A model generated the notes under the pieces. The model was not told the DNA's origin, ran no database searches, and saw only the letters and a list, made by a program, of their open reading frames with translations. Of a stretch of 64,000 bases of DNA, positions 16,869 through 27,387 are shown piece by piece. The stretch spans positions 496,001 to 560,000 of the forward strand of contig JAHJHR010000012.1 in assembly GCA_018823745.1 (NCBI GenBank), written 5' to 3'. Position 1 is the stretch's first letter. Each line of letters starts with the position of its first letter. The position numbers were made by a program, and so were the translations under genes. Origin of the DNA: Alphaproteobacteria bacterium. GTDB taxonomy: Bacteria; Pseudomonadota; Alphaproteobacteria; Oceanibaculales; Oceanibaculaceae.

Positions 16869-19583
16869 ATGTTATGGTCGGCGGCCCTTTCCGATCCGAC
16901 GCAGAAGCACGCCTTGAACGCCCAGACAGACAATCACCAGGAACCTGCCGCCACCACGCCGATGCTGGCGCATTACATCGAGACCAAGCGGGCGCACCCC
17001 GATTGTCTGGTGTTCTATCGCATGGGCGATTTCTACGAGCTGTTCCTGGATGACGCGGTAACCGCCGCCGCCGCGCTCGACATCACGCTGACCAAGCGCG
17101 GCCAGCATGCCGGGCAGGACGTGCCGATGTGCGGCGTGCCGGTGCATGCCTATGACGCCTATCTCTCGCGCCTCGTCCGGCAGGGCCACAAGGTGGCGAT
17201 CTGCGAGCAGGTCGAGGACCCGGCCGAGGCGAAGAAGCGCGGCGGCAAATCGCTGGTGAAGCGCGAAGTGGTGCGCATCGTCACCCCCGGCACGGTGACC
17301 GAGGACACGCTGCTCGACGCAAGGCGCAACAATCATCTGGTCTGCCTGGCCGATGCGCAGGGCAAGCTGGGCCTGGCCTGGGTCGATATGTCGACCGGCG
17401 AATTCTCGGTCCAGCCGGTGGCCGAGGCCGGCGTGGCCGCCGCCCTGGCCCGCCTCGACCCGCAGGAGCTGCTGCTGCCCGACCGGCTGTTGCAGCGCGA
17501 CGCGCTGTTCGAGGCCTTTGCCGACTGGAAATCGGTCATCACCCCGCAGCCCGGATCGCGCTTCGACAGCAGCGCCGGGGAGAAGCGGCTGATGGCGCTG
17601 TACGAGGTGCAGGCCCTGGATTCCTTCGGCATCTTCGAGCGGGCCGAACTGGCCGCTGCCGGGGCGCTGGTCGATTACGTGGAGCTGACGCAGAAGGGCA
17701 AGCTGCCGCGCCTGTCTGCCCCGCGCCGGTTGCAGGCCGGCGCGGTCATGGAGATCGACGCCGCCACCCGCCGCTCGCTGGAGCTGACCCGCACCCAGAC
17801 GGGGGAGCGCAAGGGCAGCCTGCTGGCCGTCATCGACCGCACGGTGACCGGGACCGGCGCTCGGCTGCTGGCCGCCTGGATCGCCGCCCCGCTGACCGAC
17901 CGCTTCGCCATTGAGGACCGGCTGGACCGGGTGCAGTTCTTCCGCGACCAGGAAGCCCTGCGCGGCAAGACCCGAGAAACGCTGAAGCGCTGCCCGGATA
18001 TCGAGCGCGCGCTGACAAGGCTGACGCTGGATCGCGGCGGCCCGCGTGACCTGGCCGCCATCCGCGATGCGCTGGCCGAAACCGCAACCCTGCGCGAGAT
18101 GATCGGCCGGCCGGCACTGGCCCCGCTGCCCACCGGCATCGCGCGGGCGCTGGATGATCTCGGCCAGCATGGCGCGCTGGTCGAGCGGCTGGGCCGCGCT
18201 TTGGCCGCCGAGCTGCCGGTGCTGAGCCGCGATGGCGGCTTCATCGCCCCCGGCTATGCGCCGGAACTGGACCATCTGCGCAGCCTGCGCGACGAAAGCC
18301 GCCGGCTGATCGCCGGGTTGCAGGCCCGCTACCAGCAGGAAAGCGGCGTCTCCGCGCTGAAGATCAAGCACAACAACGTGCTGGGCTATTTCATCGAGGT
18401 CTCGACCAATCACGGCGACAAGCTGCTGCGGCAGGAGGATTTCATCCACCGCCAGACCATGGCCAGCGCCGTGCGCTTCACAACGGTGGAGCTGGGCGGG
18501 CTGGAGCAGAAACTCTCCAGCGCCGCCGACAAGGCGCTGGCCGTCGAGCTGGCGCTGTTCCGCGATCTGGTCGGCGAGGTGGTGGCACGCGCCGATGCCG
18601 TGGCGCTGGCCGCCAGCGCGATTGCCCGGATCGACGCCGCCGCCGCCCTGGCCGAGCTGGCGGTCGACGGCCACTATGCCCGCCCGGAAATGACCGGGGA
18701 TCTGTCCTTCGCCATCGCCGGTGGACGGCATCCGGTGGTCGAGGCGGCCTTGCAGGCGGAAGGCGCGCGCTTTGTCGGCAATGATTGCGTGCTGGAGGAG
18801 GAAAAGCGCCTCTGGCTGCTGACCGGGCCGAACATGGCCGGTAAATCCACCTTCCTGCGCCAGAATGCGCTGATCGCCATTCTGGCGCAGATCGGCAGTT
18901 TCGTACCGGCCGAGACAGCGCGCATCGGCACCATCGACCGGCTGTTCAGCCGGGTCGGGGCCGCCGATGATCTGGCCCGCGGCCGCTCCACCTTCATGGT
19001 CGAGATGGTCGAGACCGCCGCCATCCTGAACCAGGCCAGCGAGCGCTCGCTGGTCATCCTGGACGAGATCGGCCGGGGGACGGCGACCTATGACGGCCTC
19101 TCCATCGCCTGGGCGACGGTAGAGCATCTGCACGCGGTGAACCGCTGCCGCACGCTCTTCGCCACGCATTACCACGAGCTGACCCAGCTTGCCGAAAAGC
19201 TGGATCATCTGGCCTGCCACACCATGCGGGTAAAGGAATGGCAGGATGATATCGTCTTCCTGCACGAGGTCGCACCGGGGGCCGCCGACCGCTCCTATGG
19301 CATCCATGTCGCCAAGCTGGCCGGATTGCCCGCCCCGGTCCTGGCCCGCGCCGAAGCCGTGCTGAAGAAACTGGAGGAAGGCGAGACCGGCACCCGCCCC
19401 GGCGGCGGCGCCCGCCGCATCGCCGATGATCTGCCGCTCTTCGCCACCCTGGCGCCAAAACCCGCCGCCGCGCCTGCGGGGCCGTCACCGGCGGAGGTGG
19501 CGCTCACCGAGATCAACCCCGACGAGCTGACGCCCCGGGACGCGCTGGATGCGCTTTACCGGCTGAAGGGGCTGCTGGGCTAG
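16869..19583 (+). CDS. mutS: DNA mismatch repair protein MutS
   Basis: ATPase that recognises mismatches and starts repair with MutL. About 904 residues. The mismatch-reading motif is in [11 protein letters not shown] (Phe-x-Glu) near residue 45. The connector and lever domains follow, then Walker [12 protein letters not shown] at about 652-662, Walker B with [16 protein letters not shown], and the [10 protein letters not shown] signature. A Pro/Ala-rich linker precedes the C-terminal helix. The start is uncertain: I give the ATG at 16869, but a TTG at 16914 is also plausible, since conserved sequence starts only at [14 protein letters not shown]. Confidence 0.93.
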   Translation: MLWSAALSDPTQKHALNAQTDNHQEPAATTPMLAHYIETKRAHPDCLVFYRMGDFYELFLDDAVTAAAALDITLTKRGQHAGQDVPMCGVPVHAYDAYLSRLVRQGHKVAICEQVEDPAEAKKRGGKSLVKREVVRIVTPGTVTEDTLLDARRNNHLVCLADAQGKLGLAWVDMSTGEFSVQPVAEAGVAAALARLDPQELLLPDRLLQRDALFEAFADWKSVITPQPGSRFDSSAGEKRLMALYEVQALDSFGIFERAELAAAGALVDYVELTQKGKLPRLSAPRRLQAGAVMEIDAATRRSLELTRTQTGERKGSLLAVIDRTVTGTGARLLAAWIAAPLTDRFAIEDRLDRVQFFRDQEALRGKTRETLKRCPDIERALTRLTLDRGGPRDLAAIRDALAETATLREMIGRPALAPLPTGIARALDDLGQHGALVERLGRALAAELPVLSRDGGFIAPGYAPELDHLRSLRDESRRLIAGLQARYQQESGVSALKIKHNNVLGYFIEVSTNHGDKLLRQEDFIHRQTMASAVRFTTVELGGLEQKLSSAADKALAVELALFRDLVGEVVARADAVALAASAIARIDAAAALAELAVDGHYARPEMTGDLSFAIAGGRHPVVEAALQAEGARFVGNDCVLEEEKRLWLLTGPNMAGKSTFLRQNALIAILAQIGSFVPAETARIGTIDRLFSRVGAADDLARGRSTFMVEMVETAAILNQASERSLVILDEIGRGTATYDGLSIAWATVEHLHAVNRCRTLFATHYHELTQLAEKLDHLACHTMRVKEWQDDIVFLHEVAPGAADRSYGIHVAKLAGLPAPVLARAEAVLKKLEEGETGTRPGGGARRIADDLPLFATLAPKPAAAPAGPSPAEVALTEINPDELTPRDALDALYRLKGLLG

Positions 19584-19624
19584 GTCGCCCAGCTCGACCG
19601 GCATGCCAGCAGGCGGCAACATGG

Positions 19625-19647
19625 ACCCCCGGCACAAGGCCGGGGGT
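19625..19647. repeat. REP-like palindrome, copy 1 (after mutS)
   Basis: Arms ACCCCCGGC and GCCGGGGGT enclose the loop ACAAG, within a TGG...TGAC frame. This is the shape of the dispersed intergenic palindromes seen in many alphaproteobacterial genomes. A related element lies at 27258-27288. It may also form an RNA hairpin at the 3' end of the mutS transcript. Confidence 0.6.
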
Positions 19648-19680
19648 GACGGTCTCAGGAGGTGGCGATAAAAGCCGCCT

Positions 19681-20106
19681 CTACTCCGGCAGCTGCACGC
19701 TGCCGTCTTCGGCGATGGCGAAGCCGGGGTTCCAGGCGATTTCCCAGAGGTGGCCATCCAGATCGGCGGCGTAGCCGGCATAGCCGCCCCAGAAAGCCTC
19801 CTGCGCCGGTTTCACCAATGTCGCGCCGGCGGCGATCATGTCGGCCAGCACGGTATCGACCTCGTCATGGCTGCGGGTGTTATAGGCCAGGGCCGTGGCG
19901 CGGAAACCGTCACCCTCTGCTGGCAGGCCGGCATCCCCGGCCAGGTCGGCGCGGGCGAAAAGCGACAGGATCATGCCGCCGCACTGGAAAAAGGCAACGC
20001 TGCCATCGCCCAGGGTCGAGGCGGTCCAGCCCAGCGCCTCGTAGAAGGCGCGGCTGCGCGCGACATCGGCAACGCCCAGCGTGATCAGGCTGACCCGCTG
20101 TTCCAT
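19681..20106 (-). CDS. VOC family (glyoxalase/bleomycin-resistance fold) protein
   Basis: Small metalloenzyme-like protein of 141 residues with the paired beta-alpha-beta-beta-beta units of the vicinal-oxygen-chelate superfamily. It begins QRVSLITLGVADVARSRAFYEALGW, typical of the family, and ends with DLDGHLWEIAWNPGF, where the Glu would be a metal ligand. Substrate cannot be predicted. It starts 4 bases after the hinT stop and is probably the last gene of the his transcript. The name glyoxalase should not be read as proof of lactoylglutathione lyase activity. Confidence 0.83.
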   Translation of the reverse strand: MEQRVSLITLGVADVARSRAFYEALGWTASTLGDGSVAFFQCGGMILSLFARADLAGDAGLPAEGDGFRATALAYNTRSHDEVDTVLADMIAAGATLVKPAQEAFWGGYAGYAADLDGHLWEIAWNPGFAIAEDGSVQLPE

Positions 20107-20110
20107 TGCC

Positions 20111-20479
20111 CTATGCCGTCACCTTGGTGAGCATCCGGCCCAGCGACGCGCCACCGAAGACATGGATGTGCAGATGCGGCACTTCCTGATGCCCGTTCTG
20201 CCCGATATTGGAGAGGATGCGGTAGCCATCCTCGTCGCAGCCCAGATCCTTCGCCACCTTGCCGACGGCACGCACCAGCGCGGCAATCTCGGCATCAGAC
20301 GCCTTGGCGGAGAAATCGGCGAAGGAGACATATTCCCCCTTCGGGATCACCAGCGCATGCACCGGGGCCAGCGGATTGATGTCGTGGAAGGCGAGGGTGT
20401 GTGCGTCCTCGTGAATTTTCTTGCAGGGAATCTCGCCGCGCAGGATGCGGGCGAAGATGTTGTTGGGATCGTAAGCCAT
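20111..20479 (-). CDS. hinT: HIT family nucleotide hydrolase (HinT type)
   Basis: Purine nucleoside phosphoramidase-like enzyme that hydrolyses AMP-linked phosphoramidates such as AMP-lysine. The 122-residue protein has the family length and the histidine triad HLHIHVF at residues 102-108 (His102, 104, 106). FARILRGEIPCKKIHEDAHTLAFHDINPLAPVHALVIPK is the conserved N-terminal half. It lies 21 bases after hisE, and the hisE-hinT pair is a frequent alphaproteobacterial arrangement. Confidence 0.9.
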   Translation of the reverse strand: MAYDPNNIFARILRGEIPCKKIHEDAHTLAFHDINPLAPVHALVIPKGEYVSFADFSAKASDAEIAALVRAVGKVAKDLGCDEDGYRILSNIGQNGHQEVPHLHIHVFGGASLGRMLTKVTA

Positions 20480-20500
20480 CGCGTTTCCCCTTCCTGTCGG

Positions 20501-20821
20501 TCACTCACCCTTGCGGGATTTCTTCTCGTCGATGCCGGAGCGGCCGGTGCGGGCCTCCAGCGCCTGCCAGACCTGGTCCGGCTTCACCCCCAGCGCCACC
20601 CAGGCGACCAGCAGGTGATACAGCACATCGGCACTTTCCGAGACCAGCTTGTCGGCATCGCCACGCACGATCTCGATGGCCGCTTCCACGCCTTCCTCGC
20701 CCAGCTTCTTGGCGATCTTGTTGCGGTCGGCCAGCAGCTTGGCGGTATAGCTTTCGGACGGATCGGCACCCTTGCGGGCCTCCAGCGTCGCGAACAGCGC
20801 GTCCAGCGTATGGGTCTTCAT
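20501..20821 (-). CDS. hisE: Phosphoribosyl-ATP pyrophosphatase
   Basis: Second step of histidine synthesis: hydrolyses phosphoribosyl-ATP to phosphoribosyl-AMP and pyrophosphate. The 106-residue stand-alone HisE has the MazG-like helical fold with the metal motif [12 protein letters not shown] (about residues 39-50) and [11 protein letters not shown] (about 62-72), whose Glu and Asp residues bind magnesium. It is separate from HisI, as in most alphaproteobacteria. Its ATG overlaps the hisF stop by 4 bases, so translation is probably coupled. hisI is not in this window. Confidence 0.95.
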   Translation of the reverse strand: MKTHTLDALFATLEARKGADPSESYTAKLLADRNKIAKKLGEEGVEAAIEIVRGDADKLVSESADVLYHLLVAWVALGVKPDQVWQALEARTGRSGIDEKKSRKGE

Positions 20822-21594
20822 GCGGCGGCCTCCGTGATCGGGCGCACGGCGATGCCGGCAGCGGCCAAAGCAGCCTTCGCCTCGGCGATTCGGAATTCGC
20901 CGAAATGGAAGATCGAGGCAGCCAGCACCGCCGAGGCATGACCCTCGGTCACGCCCTCCACCAGATGCTGCAAAGTGCCAACACCGCCCGAGGCGATGAC
21001 CGGGATCGGCACCGCATCGGCAATCGCGCGGGTCAGCGGCAGGTTGAAGCCCTGCTTGGTGCCGTCGCGGTCCATCGAGGTCAGCAGGATCTCGCCGGCC
21101 CCGTATTCCGCCATGCGCCGCGCCCAGGCGACGGCGTCGATGCCGGTCGCGTTGCGCCCGCCATGGGTGAAGATCTCGAAGGCATCCGGCCCGGTCTGCT
21201 TGGCGTCCAGCGCCACGGTGATGCACTGGCTGCCGAATTTCTCGGCGGCCTGGCGCACGAAATCCGGGTTGGTAACGGCAGCCGTGTTGATCGACACCTT
21301 GTCGGCCCCGGCCAGCAGCAGCTTGCGGATATCGTCCAGCGTGCGCACCCCACCACCGACGGTCAGCGGCATGAAGCACTGCTCCGCCGTATGCGCCACC
21401 ACGTCGAGGATGATGCCGCGATTATCGGAGGAGGCGGTGATGTCGAGGAAGCACAGCTCGTCCGCGCCCTCGCGGTCATACAGCTTGGCCTGCTCGACCG
21501 GATCGCCGGCATCGCGCAGCCCGATGAAATTGACGCCCTTCACGACGCGCCCATCCTTCACGTCGAGGCAGGGGATGATGCGGGTCTTCAGCAT
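20818..21594 (-). CDS. hisF: Imidazole glycerol phosphate synthase, cyclase subunit
   Basis: Works with HisH to convert PRFAR and glutamine-derived ammonia into imidazole glycerol phosphate and AICAR. The 258-residue TIM barrel starts [20 protein letters not shown], with catalytic Asp11. The second catalytic Asp is in ALDAKQTG near residue 130. Phosphate-binding glycine loops are [11 protein letters not shown] near 78 and [12 protein letters not shown] near 200. It follows hisA with the stop and start almost touching and overlaps hisE by 4 bases. Confidence 0.97.
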   Translation of the reverse strand: MLKTRIIPCLDVKDGRVVKGVNFIGLRDAGDPVEQAKLYDREGADELCFLDITASSDNRGIILDVVAHTAEQCFMPLTVGGGVRTLDDIRKLLLAGADKVSINTAAVTNPDFVRQAAEKFGSQCITVALDAKQTGPDAFEIFTHGGRNATGIDAVAWARRMAEYGAGEILLTSMDRDGTKQGFNLPLTRAIADAVPIPVIASGGVGTLQHLVEGVTEGHASAVLAASIFHFGEFRIAEAKAALAAAGIAVRPITEAAA

Positions 21595-22332
21595 CTAGGC
21601 GGCTTCCTTTCCGGCCAGCACGGCCACGGCCTCGGCCAGATCGATGCGGCCGTCATACAGCGCCCGGCCGCTGATCACGCCCTCGATGCCGGAGTCAGCC
21701 TCCGCCATCAGGGCATGCAGATCATCCAGCGAGGCAACCCCGCCCGAGGCGATGACCGGGATGGAAATGGCGCGGGCCAGATCGGCCGTTGCCTGGACAT
21801 TCACGCCCTGCAACGCGCCGTCGCGGTCGATATCGGTATAGATGATGGCCGCCACGCCGGCATCCTCGAAGCGCCGCGCCAGATCAAACGCGCTGACATC
21901 CGAGGTCTCGGCCCAGCCTTCCACCGCCACCATGCCGCCGCGCGCATCGATGCCGACGGCGATCTTGCCGGGGTGTGCCTTGCAGGCCTCGATGACCAGC
22001 TGCGGGTTGCGCAGTGCCGCCGTGCCCAGAATCACGCGGGAGATGCCGGCCTCCAGCCAGCGATCAATGCCGGCATGGTCGCGGATGCCGCCACCCAGCT
22101 GCACCGGCACGCGGACATTGGTGAGGATCGACTTCACCGCCGCCTCGTTCACTGCCTTGCCGGCAAAGGCGCCATCCAGATCGACGACATGCAGCCACTG
22201 GCAGCCGGCAGCCTGGAACTTGGCGGCCTGCGCGCCGGGGTCGTCGCCGAACACGGTGGCCTTGTCCATCTCGCCGCGCAGCAGGCGCACGCACTGGCCG
22301 CCCTTCAAATCGATGGCGGGGTAGAGGATCAT
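21595..22332 (-). CDS. hisA: ProFAR isomerase (HisA)
   Basis: Isomerises ProFAR to PRFAR in histidine synthesis. The 245-residue TIM barrel starts [17 protein letters not shown] with catalytic Asp8. The second Asp lies in [13 protein letters not shown] near residue 170. Phosphate loops are VQLGGGIRD and [12 protein letters not shown]. The ATG at 22332 is the right start, because it begins the conserved N-terminus and overlaps the stop of the upstream acetyltransferase gene by 4 bases. Confidence 0.96.
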   Translation of the reverse strand: MILYPAIDLKGGQCVRLLRGEMDKATVFGDDPGAQAAKFQAAGCQWLHVVDLDGAFAGKAVNEAAVKSILTNVRVPVQLGGGIRDHAGIDRWLEAGISRVILGTAALRNPQLVIEACKAHPGKIAVGIDARGGMVAVEGWAETSDVSAFDLARRFEDAGVAAIIYTDIDRDGALQGVNVQATADLARAISIPVIASGGVASLDDLHALMAEADSGIEGVISGRALYDGRIDLAEAVAVLAGKEAA

Positions 22333-22895
22333 GACAATTCGATCTCCTGCTTCGGCGCGTCGGTCTCGCTGAGGTCTTTGTAATAGCAATGCCCGGCCAC
22401 GATGCGGCCATCCACGCGGGCATAGCTCGGATGCGTGCCCCAGCGCACATAGCCCAGCGATTCGTAGAGCTTCAGCGCCGCCGACTGGGTCTCGCGGACA
22501 TCCAGATTGATGACCCGGAAGCCCCAGCCGCGCGCCGCCTGCTCGGCCGCAACCAGAATGGCGCGGGCAAGGCCGTGGCCGCGCGCCCAGGGGGCGACGA
22601 AATGGCCGGTCAGCTGCAGGGCGAAGGCCTGCGCCTCGTTGTTACGCGCCGGGCGGATCAGTTGCGCCGCCGCGGCGATGGCCCGGTCCAGCCGGCCGAC
22701 AAAAAGATGGCGTTCCGGCACCAGCAACACGCCGCGCCAGTAGGATTCCAGCACCTGGCGCGGCGGCGGCGTCAGCCAGCCGAATCCGCCGCCCTCGATG
22801 ATAGCACCTTCGCTGGCATCGCAGAGATCCTCCAGATCGGTGCCGGAGAATTCCTCCAGCCGCTCGGCGGAGACCTTGGTTTCCGAAACCGACAT
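22329..22895 (-). CDS. GNAT family N-acetyltransferase inside the his operon
   Basis: Predicted acetyl-CoA-dependent acetyltransferase of 188 residues. The acetyl-CoA loop is seen in [26 protein letters not shown] (R/Q-x-x-G-x-G/A pattern near residues 99-124), followed by the conserved strand [25 protein letters not shown]. The acceptor is unknown. It is locked into the operon: its start overlaps the hisH stop by one base and its stop overlaps the hisA start by 4. That position suggests co-expression with histidine synthesis, but not necessarily a role in it. Confidence 0.86.
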   Translation of the reverse strand: MSVSETKVSAERLEEFSGTDLEDLCDASEGAIIEGGGFGWLTPPPRQVLESYWRGVLLVPERHLFVGRLDRAIAAAAQLIRPARNNEAQAFALQLTGHFVAPWARGHGLARAILVAAEQAARGWGFRVINLDVRETQSAALKLYESLGYVRWGTHPSYARVDGRIVAGHCYYKDLSETDAPKQEIELS

Positions 22896-23551
22896 CAGGG
22901 CCGCCAGCCCAGGAAATTGGCGATCAGGCGCAGCCCCGCCTCCTGGCTCTTTTCCGGGTGGAACTGGGTGCCGACCAGATTGTCGCGGCCAACCATGGCG
23001 GTCAGCGGACCGCCATAATCGACACTCGCCAGCACATGGTCCGGATGGGTTGCCGCCAGCTGGTAGGAATGCACGAAATAGGCATGGTCGCCGGTCGAGA
23101 TGCCGGCCAGCACCGGATGATCGCCGCTGCGGATTTCCAGATCGTTCCAGCCCATATGCGGCACTTTAAGCGCCGGGTCAGAGGGCTTCAGGACCACCAC
23201 ATCGCCCGGAATCCAACCCAGCCCCTGGCTGGTCTCGAATTCCAGCCCGCGATCGGCCATCAGCTGCATGCCCACGCAAATGCCCAGGAACGGCTTGCCG
23301 CCCCGGATCACCTGTTCCTCAAGCGCCTCGATCATGCCGGGGACCGCGGCCAGGCCGCGCTTGCAATCGGCAAAAGCGCCGACGCCAGGCAGCACGATAT
23401 GGCTGGCCCCGCGCAGCGCCGCCGCATCGGCGGTAACGGTGACGGTGGCATCGATGCCATTATCCCGGGCCGCCCGCTCGAACGCCTTGGCGGCCGAACG
23501 GAGATTGCCCGAGCCGTAATCGATGATGACGGCCCTGGTCGAAACAGCCAT
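22895..23551 (-). CDS. hisH: Imidazole glycerol phosphate synthase, glutaminase subunit
   Basis: Class I glutamine amidotransferase that supplies ammonia to HisF. The 218-residue protein carries the catalytic triad Cys92 (in [10 protein letters not shown]), His198 and Glu200 (in QFHPEKS). The oxyanion-strand block [10 protein letters not shown] is near residues 54-63. An excellent Shine-Dalgarno sequence (AGGAGGT) lies five bases upstream of the ATG, in the 9-base gap after hisB. Confidence 0.96.
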   Translation of the reverse strand: MAVSTRAVIIDYGSGNLRSAAKAFERAARDNGIDATVTVTADAAALRGASHIVLPGVGAFADCKRGLAAVPGMIEALEEQVIRGGKPFLGICVGMQLMADRGLEFETSQGLGWIPGDVVVLKPSDPALKVPHMGWNDLEIRSGDHPVLAGISTGDHAYFVHSYQLAATHPDHVLASVDYGGPLTAMVGRDNLVGTQFHPEKSQEAGLRLIANFLGWRP

Positions 23552-23560
23552 CTGGACCTC

Positions 23561-24160
23561 CTAGAGGGAGCCGCCGAGCACGCCCTTGGTCGAGGGCACG
23601 GCATCGGCCTTGCGCGGGTCGATCTCGATTGCCTGGCGCAGGCTGCGGGCCAGCGCCTTGAAGCAGCTCTCGACGATATGATGGTTGTTCTCGCCATACA
23701 GGTTTTCGACATGCAGGGTCACGCCGGCCGCCTGGGCGAAGGCCTGGAACCATTCCTTGAACAGCTCGGTGTCCATCTCGCCCAGCTTTGCGCGGGTGAA
23801 ATTCACCTTCCAGATCAGATAGGGCCGGTTCGAGCAATCCAGCGCCACGCGGGTCAGCGTCTCATCCATAGGGATGAGTGCCGAGCCATAGCGCGTGATG
23901 CCCTTGCGTTCGCCAAGCGCCTTGGAGAAGGCCTCGCCGATGGCGATGCCGCTATCCTCGGTGGTGTGGTGATAATCGATATGCAGATCGCCCTTGGCGC
24001 GGAGCTTCAGATCGATCAGCGAATGGCGCGACAGCTGCTCCAGCATATGGTCGAGAAAGCCGATCCCGGTGCTGACGTCATACGTCCCGGTGCCGTCGAG
24101 ATTGAGCTCGACCTCGATCGCGGTTTCCTTTGTGCTGCGCACGACGCTGCCAATGCGCAT
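23561..24160 (-). CDS. hisB: Imidazoleglycerol-phosphate dehydratase
   Basis: Dehydrates imidazole glycerol phosphate to imidazole acetol phosphate. This is the monofunctional form (199 residues, no phosphatase domain). Metal-binding motifs are [14 protein letters not shown] near residue 36, [16 protein letters not shown] near 62 and the second half [17 protein letters not shown] near 160. I prefer the ATG at 24160, with GGGGAG upstream, over a GTG two codons earlier. It is the first his gene in this transcript and is divergent from hslV. Confidence 0.96.
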   Translation of the reverse strand: MRIGSVVRSTKETAIEVELNLDGTGTYDVSTGIGFLDHMLEQLSRHSLIDLKLRAKGDLHIDYHHTTEDSGIAIGEAFSKALGERKGITRYGSALIPMDETLTRVALDCSNRPYLIWKVNFTRAKLGEMDTELFKEWFQAFAQAAGVTLHVENLYGENNHHIVESCFKALARSLRQAIEIDPRKADAVPSTKGVLGGSL

Positions 24161-24344
24161 CGGCACTCTCCCCGGCTGGTATGATCAGAATGCGGATTAT
24201 GTAGCAGGTGCAGCCGCTCAGGCCAATAGGCGGGGGGCCAAGAGGGGGCCATCTTGATCCGGGGATCGCCCGCACCAACATGCTTTGCTAGTCTGGCCGG
24301 GCATATGCATCGCCCCCGCCCCCCGAAACAGAAGCCGCACCCCC

Positions 24345-24893
24345 ATGTCCGATAGCAATTCCACCGTCTGGCACGGCACAACGATCCTGTCTGTCCGCAA
24401 GGACGGCAAGGTGGTCGTGGCCGGCGATGGTCAGGTCAGCCTGGGCCAGACCGTCATCAAGTCGAATGCCCGCAAGGTGCGCCCGCTGGGCGATGGCTCG
24501 GTTCTGGTCGGCTTTGCCGGCGCCACGGCCGATGCCTTCACCCTGTTCGAGCGGCTGGAAGCAAAGCTGGAGCAGTATCCCAGCCAGCTGACCCGCGCCT
24601 GCGTCGAGCTGGCCAAGGATTGGCGCACCGACCGCTATCTGCGCCGGCTGGAAGCCATGATGGCCGTGGCCGACAAGGATGTGTCGCTGATCCTGTCCGG
24701 CAATGGCGATGTGCTGGAACCGGAGGATGGCATTATCGCCATCGGCTCCGGCGGCATGTATGCGCTGGCGGCCGCAAGGGCGCTGATCGACCGCGACGAC
24801 ATGGATGCCGAGGCGATTGCCCGCCGCGCCATGGGCGTGGCCGCCGATATCTGTGTCTACACCAACACCAACGTCACGCTGGAAAGCCTGTGA
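24345..24893 (+). CDS. hslV: ATP-dependent protease subunit HslV (ClpQ)
   Basis: Threonine peptidase ring of the HslUV protease, which degrades unfolded and regulatory proteins in the cytoplasm. The 182-residue precursor has an 11-residue leader ending in Gly11; the catalytic nucleophile is Thr12 in [20 protein letters not shown]. The conserved blocks [17 protein letters not shown] and [13 protein letters not shown] follow. The start at 24345 excludes an in-frame ATG 20 codons earlier that would add non-conserved sequence. The TGA stop overlaps a GTG start of the next gene. Confidence 0.96.
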   Translation: MSDSNSTVWHGTTILSVRKDGKVVVAGDGQVSLGQTVIKSNARKVRPLGDGSVLVGFAGATADAFTLFERLEAKLEQYPSQLTRACVELAKDWRTDRYLRRLEAMMAVADKDVSLILSGNGDVLEPEDGIIAIGSGGMYALAAARALIDRDDMDAEAIARRAMGVAADICVYTNTNVTLESL

Positions 24894-25873
24894 AAGCCCC
24901 GCTGATCGCTGCTCTGGCGGCGGTGCTGGCCGCCGGCCCGGCCTTTTCGTTTGATCTGCAAGGCCATCGCGGCGCGCGCGGGCTGATGCCGGAGAACACG
25001 CTGCCGGGTTTCGCCAAGGCGCTCAGCCTGGGCGTGACCACGCTGGAGCTTGACCTGGCAATGACCAGCGACGGAACGCTGGTGGTTACCCATGATGCGA
25101 AGCTGAATGGCGATGTCGTACGCGGCCCGGACGGCGCCTATATCGGCGAGGCGGGCGCGCTGATCCGCGAGCTGACGCTGGACGAGGTCCGGAAATACGA
25201 TGTCGGCACGCTGCGCGCCGGCAGCGGCTATGCCGGCACCTTCAAAGACCAGCAGCCGGTGCCCGGCACCCGCATGCCGACGCTGGCGGAAGTGGTTGCC
25301 CTGGCCGAGAAGGCCGGTGCCGCCGGCATACGCTACAATATCGAGGTGAAGGTCAATCCGACCCAGCCGGAGCTGACCGCCGACCGCGCCGCCTTCACCG
25401 AGGCAGCCGTGGCGGAGATTGAGCGGCTGGGTATCCGCGACCGCACCACGCTGCAATCCTTCGATTGGGCAGTGCCGATGCAGGCGCAGAAAATCCAGCC
25501 GGCATTGCAGACCGCCTATCTGACCATTGCACGTGGCCGCAACGACAATCTCCAGCGTGGCCGGCCAGATGCATCGCCCTGGCTGGGCGGGCTGGATATC
25601 GATGACTTCGCCGGCTCGGCCCCGAAGGCCGTCGCCAAGGCGGGCGGGGCGATCTGGTCGCCCTTCTTCCGCGACATGACAGACGAGGACATCGCCACTG
25701 CCCGCGATCTTGGCCTGAAGGTCATTCCCTGGACGGTGAACGAGCCGCAGGACATGGCCAATCTGGTCGATCGCGGGGTTGACGGCATCATCACCGATTA
25801 TCCCGACCGGCTGCGCGCCGTCCTGATCGAGAAGAAGAAGCCGCTGCCGATGGCCTATCCGGTGCAGCCCTAG
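24890..25873 (+). CDS. Secreted glycerophosphodiester phosphodiesterase
   Basis: Hydrolyses glycerophosphodiesters to glycerol 3-phosphate and an alcohol, probably in the periplasm. The 327-residue protein has a signal peptide (about 1-20, ending AFS). The GDPD core has catalytic HRGARG (His26) and PENT (Glu35), then [17 protein letters not shown] (about 55-71) with the metal-binding Glu and Asp. The C-terminal [15 protein letters not shown] and [11 protein letters not shown] are standard GDPD strands. It starts with GTG overlapping the hslV stop (GTGA) and is followed 57 bases later by hslU, an unexpected insertion. Confidence 0.9.
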   Translation: MKAPLIAALAAVLAAGPAFSFDLQGHRGARGLMPENTLPGFAKALSLGVTTLELDLAMTSDGTLVVTHDAKLNGDVVRGPDGAYIGEAGALIRELTLDEVRKYDVGTLRAGSGYAGTFKDQQPVPGTRMPTLAEVVALAEKAGAAGIRYNIEVKVNPTQPELTADRAAFTEAAVAEIERLGIRDRTTLQSFDWAVPMQAQKIQPALQTAYLTIARGRNDNLQRGRPDASPWLGGLDIDDFAGSAPKAVAKAGGAIWSPFFRDMTDEDIATARDLGLKVIPWTVNEPQDMANLVDRGVDGIITDYPDRLRAVLIEKKKPLPMAYPVQP

Positions 25874-25930
25874 TTCCGGCGCGCCGCTCACCCTATCTGA
25901 CGCATTCCGTCCCGAACCGGTAAAAGCCCC

Positions 25931-27241
25931 ATGACCGCATTCAGCCCCCGCGAAATCGTTTCCGAACTGGACCGCTATATCGTCGGCCAGAAGGACGCCA
26001 AGCGCGCCGTCGCCATCGCCCTGCGCAACCGCTGGCGCCGCCAGCAATTGCCCGAATCGCTGCGCGAGGAGGTTCTGCCGAAGAACATCCTGATGATCGG
26101 CCCGACCGGCGTCGGCAAGACCGAGATCGCCCGCCGCCTGGCAAAGCTGGCCCAGGCGCCCTTCATGAAGGTGGAGGCGACGAAATTCACCGAGGTCGGC
26201 TATGTCGGCCGCGATGTCGAGCAGATCATCCGCGATCTGGTGGAAATCGCCATCGCCATGACCCGCGAGCGGCTGCGCCAGGAAGTCGAGGCCAAGGCCC
26301 AGCTGGCCGCCGAGGAGCGCGTCATCACCGCGCTTGTCGGTGACGGCGCCTCGGCCGAGACCCGGCAGAAATTCCGCAAGATGCTGCGCGAGGGCCAGCT
26401 CGACGACAAGGAGATCGAAGTCGAGGTTGCCGATACCGGCGGCGCCGGCATGCCGACCATGGATATCCCCGGCATGCCCGGCGCGCAGATGGGCATGATC
26501 AATCTGAATGATATCTTCGGTAAGGCCTTCGGCCAGCGCACGATGAAGAAGAAGCTGTCGGTCGCCGAAAGCTATCTCGTGCTGATCGAGGAGGAGGCCG
26601 ACAAGCTGCTCGACCAGGACAAGGTGGTGAAGGAAGCCATCCAGTCGGTCGAACAGAATGGCATCGTGTTCCTGGATGAGATCGACAAGATCTGTGCCCG
26701 GTCCGAGCGCGGCGGTGCCGATGTCAGCCGCGAAGGCGTGCAGCGCGATCTGCTGCCGCTGATCGAGGGCACCACGGTGGCGACCAAGCGCGGCCCGGTG
26801 AAGACCGACCATATCCTGTTCATCGCCTCGGGCGCGTTCCATCTGGCCAAGCCGTCCGACCTGCTGCCCGAATTGCAGGGCCGCCTGCCGATCCGCGTTG
26901 AGCTGCAGGCGCTGAGCCGCGAGGATCTAAAACGCATCCTGACTGAGCCGGAGGCCAGCCTGATCAAACAGTATGTCGCCCTGCTGGCGACCGAGAAGGT
27001 GACGCTGGATTTCACCGACGACGCCATCGAGGCGCTGGCCAGCCTGTCGGCCGACATCAATGGCTCGGTCGAGAATATCGGCGCCCGCCGGCTGCACACC
27101 GTCATGGAACGCCTGCTGGAGGAAGTCAGCTTCACGGCCACCGACAAGCCCGGCGAGACCATCACCATCGACGCCGCCTTCGTCCAGAAGCAGGTCGGGG
27201 CGCTGGCCAAGAACGCCGATCTCAGCAAGTTCATCCTGTAA
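25931..27241 (+). CDS. hslU: HslUV protease ATPase subunit HslU (ClpY)
   Basis: AAA+ unfoldase that feeds substrates to HslV. The 436-residue protein has the full family length. Walker A GPTGVGKT is at residues 57-64 and Walker [12 protein letters not shown] at about 243-253. An insertion (I) domain of about 110-230 carries acidic and Gly/Met-rich sequence. The sensor region [10 protein letters not shown] and the C-terminal tail ending DLSKFIL, which docks into HslV, are intact. It shares a transcript with hslV and the GDPD gene. A palindromic repeat follows 16 bases after the stop. Confidence 0.97.
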   Translation: MTAFSPREIVSELDRYIVGQKDAKRAVAIALRNRWRRQQLPESLREEVLPKNILMIGPTGVGKTEIARRLAKLAQAPFMKVEATKFTEVGYVGRDVEQIIRDLVEIAIAMTRERLRQEVEAKAQLAAEERVITALVGDGASAETRQKFRKMLREGQLDDKEIEVEVADTGGAGMPTMDIPGMPGAQMGMINLNDIFGKAFGQRTMKKKLSVAESYLVLIEEEADKLLDQDKVVKEAIQSVEQNGIVFLDEIDKICARSERGGADVSREGVQRDLLPLIEGTTVATKRGPVKTDHILFIASGAFHLAKPSDLLPELQGRLPIRVELQALSREDLKRILTEPEASLIKQYVALLATEKVTLDFTDDAIEALASLSADINGSVENIGARRLHTVMERLLEEVSFTATDKPGETITIDAAFVQKQVGALAKNADLSKFIL

Positions 27242-27257
27242 GGAAGAAACCCGCCCT

Positions 27258-27288
27258 CGTCATAGTCGGATCAAGTCCGACTATGACG
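27258..27288. repeat. REP-like palindrome, copy 2 (after hslU)
   Basis: Thirteen-base perfect arms CGTCATAGTCGGA and TCCGACTATGACG enclose the loop TCAAG. Partial outer complementarity (CCCTC with GAGGG) extends the hairpin. The pentaloop resembles the ACAAG loop of the element after mutS, suggesting one family of intergenic palindromes. It could also terminate or stabilise the hslU transcript. Confidence 0.6.
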
Positions 27289-27387
27289 AAAGAGGAGGGG
27301 CGTATGCCAGCCAGGCCTCGTCTCGGTACCGGAACATCATATCAGCAAATTGCGTAAAAAGCTGATATATCGCTTTTTATCGAAACG

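Noticed and set aside
14587..19307. Long open frames antisense to maeB (710 codons) and mutS (811 codons)
   Set aside because: They are rich in Arg, His, Gln and Gly, have no recognisable motif, and lie exactly opposite clear genes. This is the expected by-product of high-GC third-codon positions.
24253..24280. Possible heat-shock (sigma32) promoter upstream of hslV
   Set aside because: CTTGAT is close to the -35 consensus, but no convincing -10 element of CCATNT or CYTAT type follows at the right distance, so I do not claim it.
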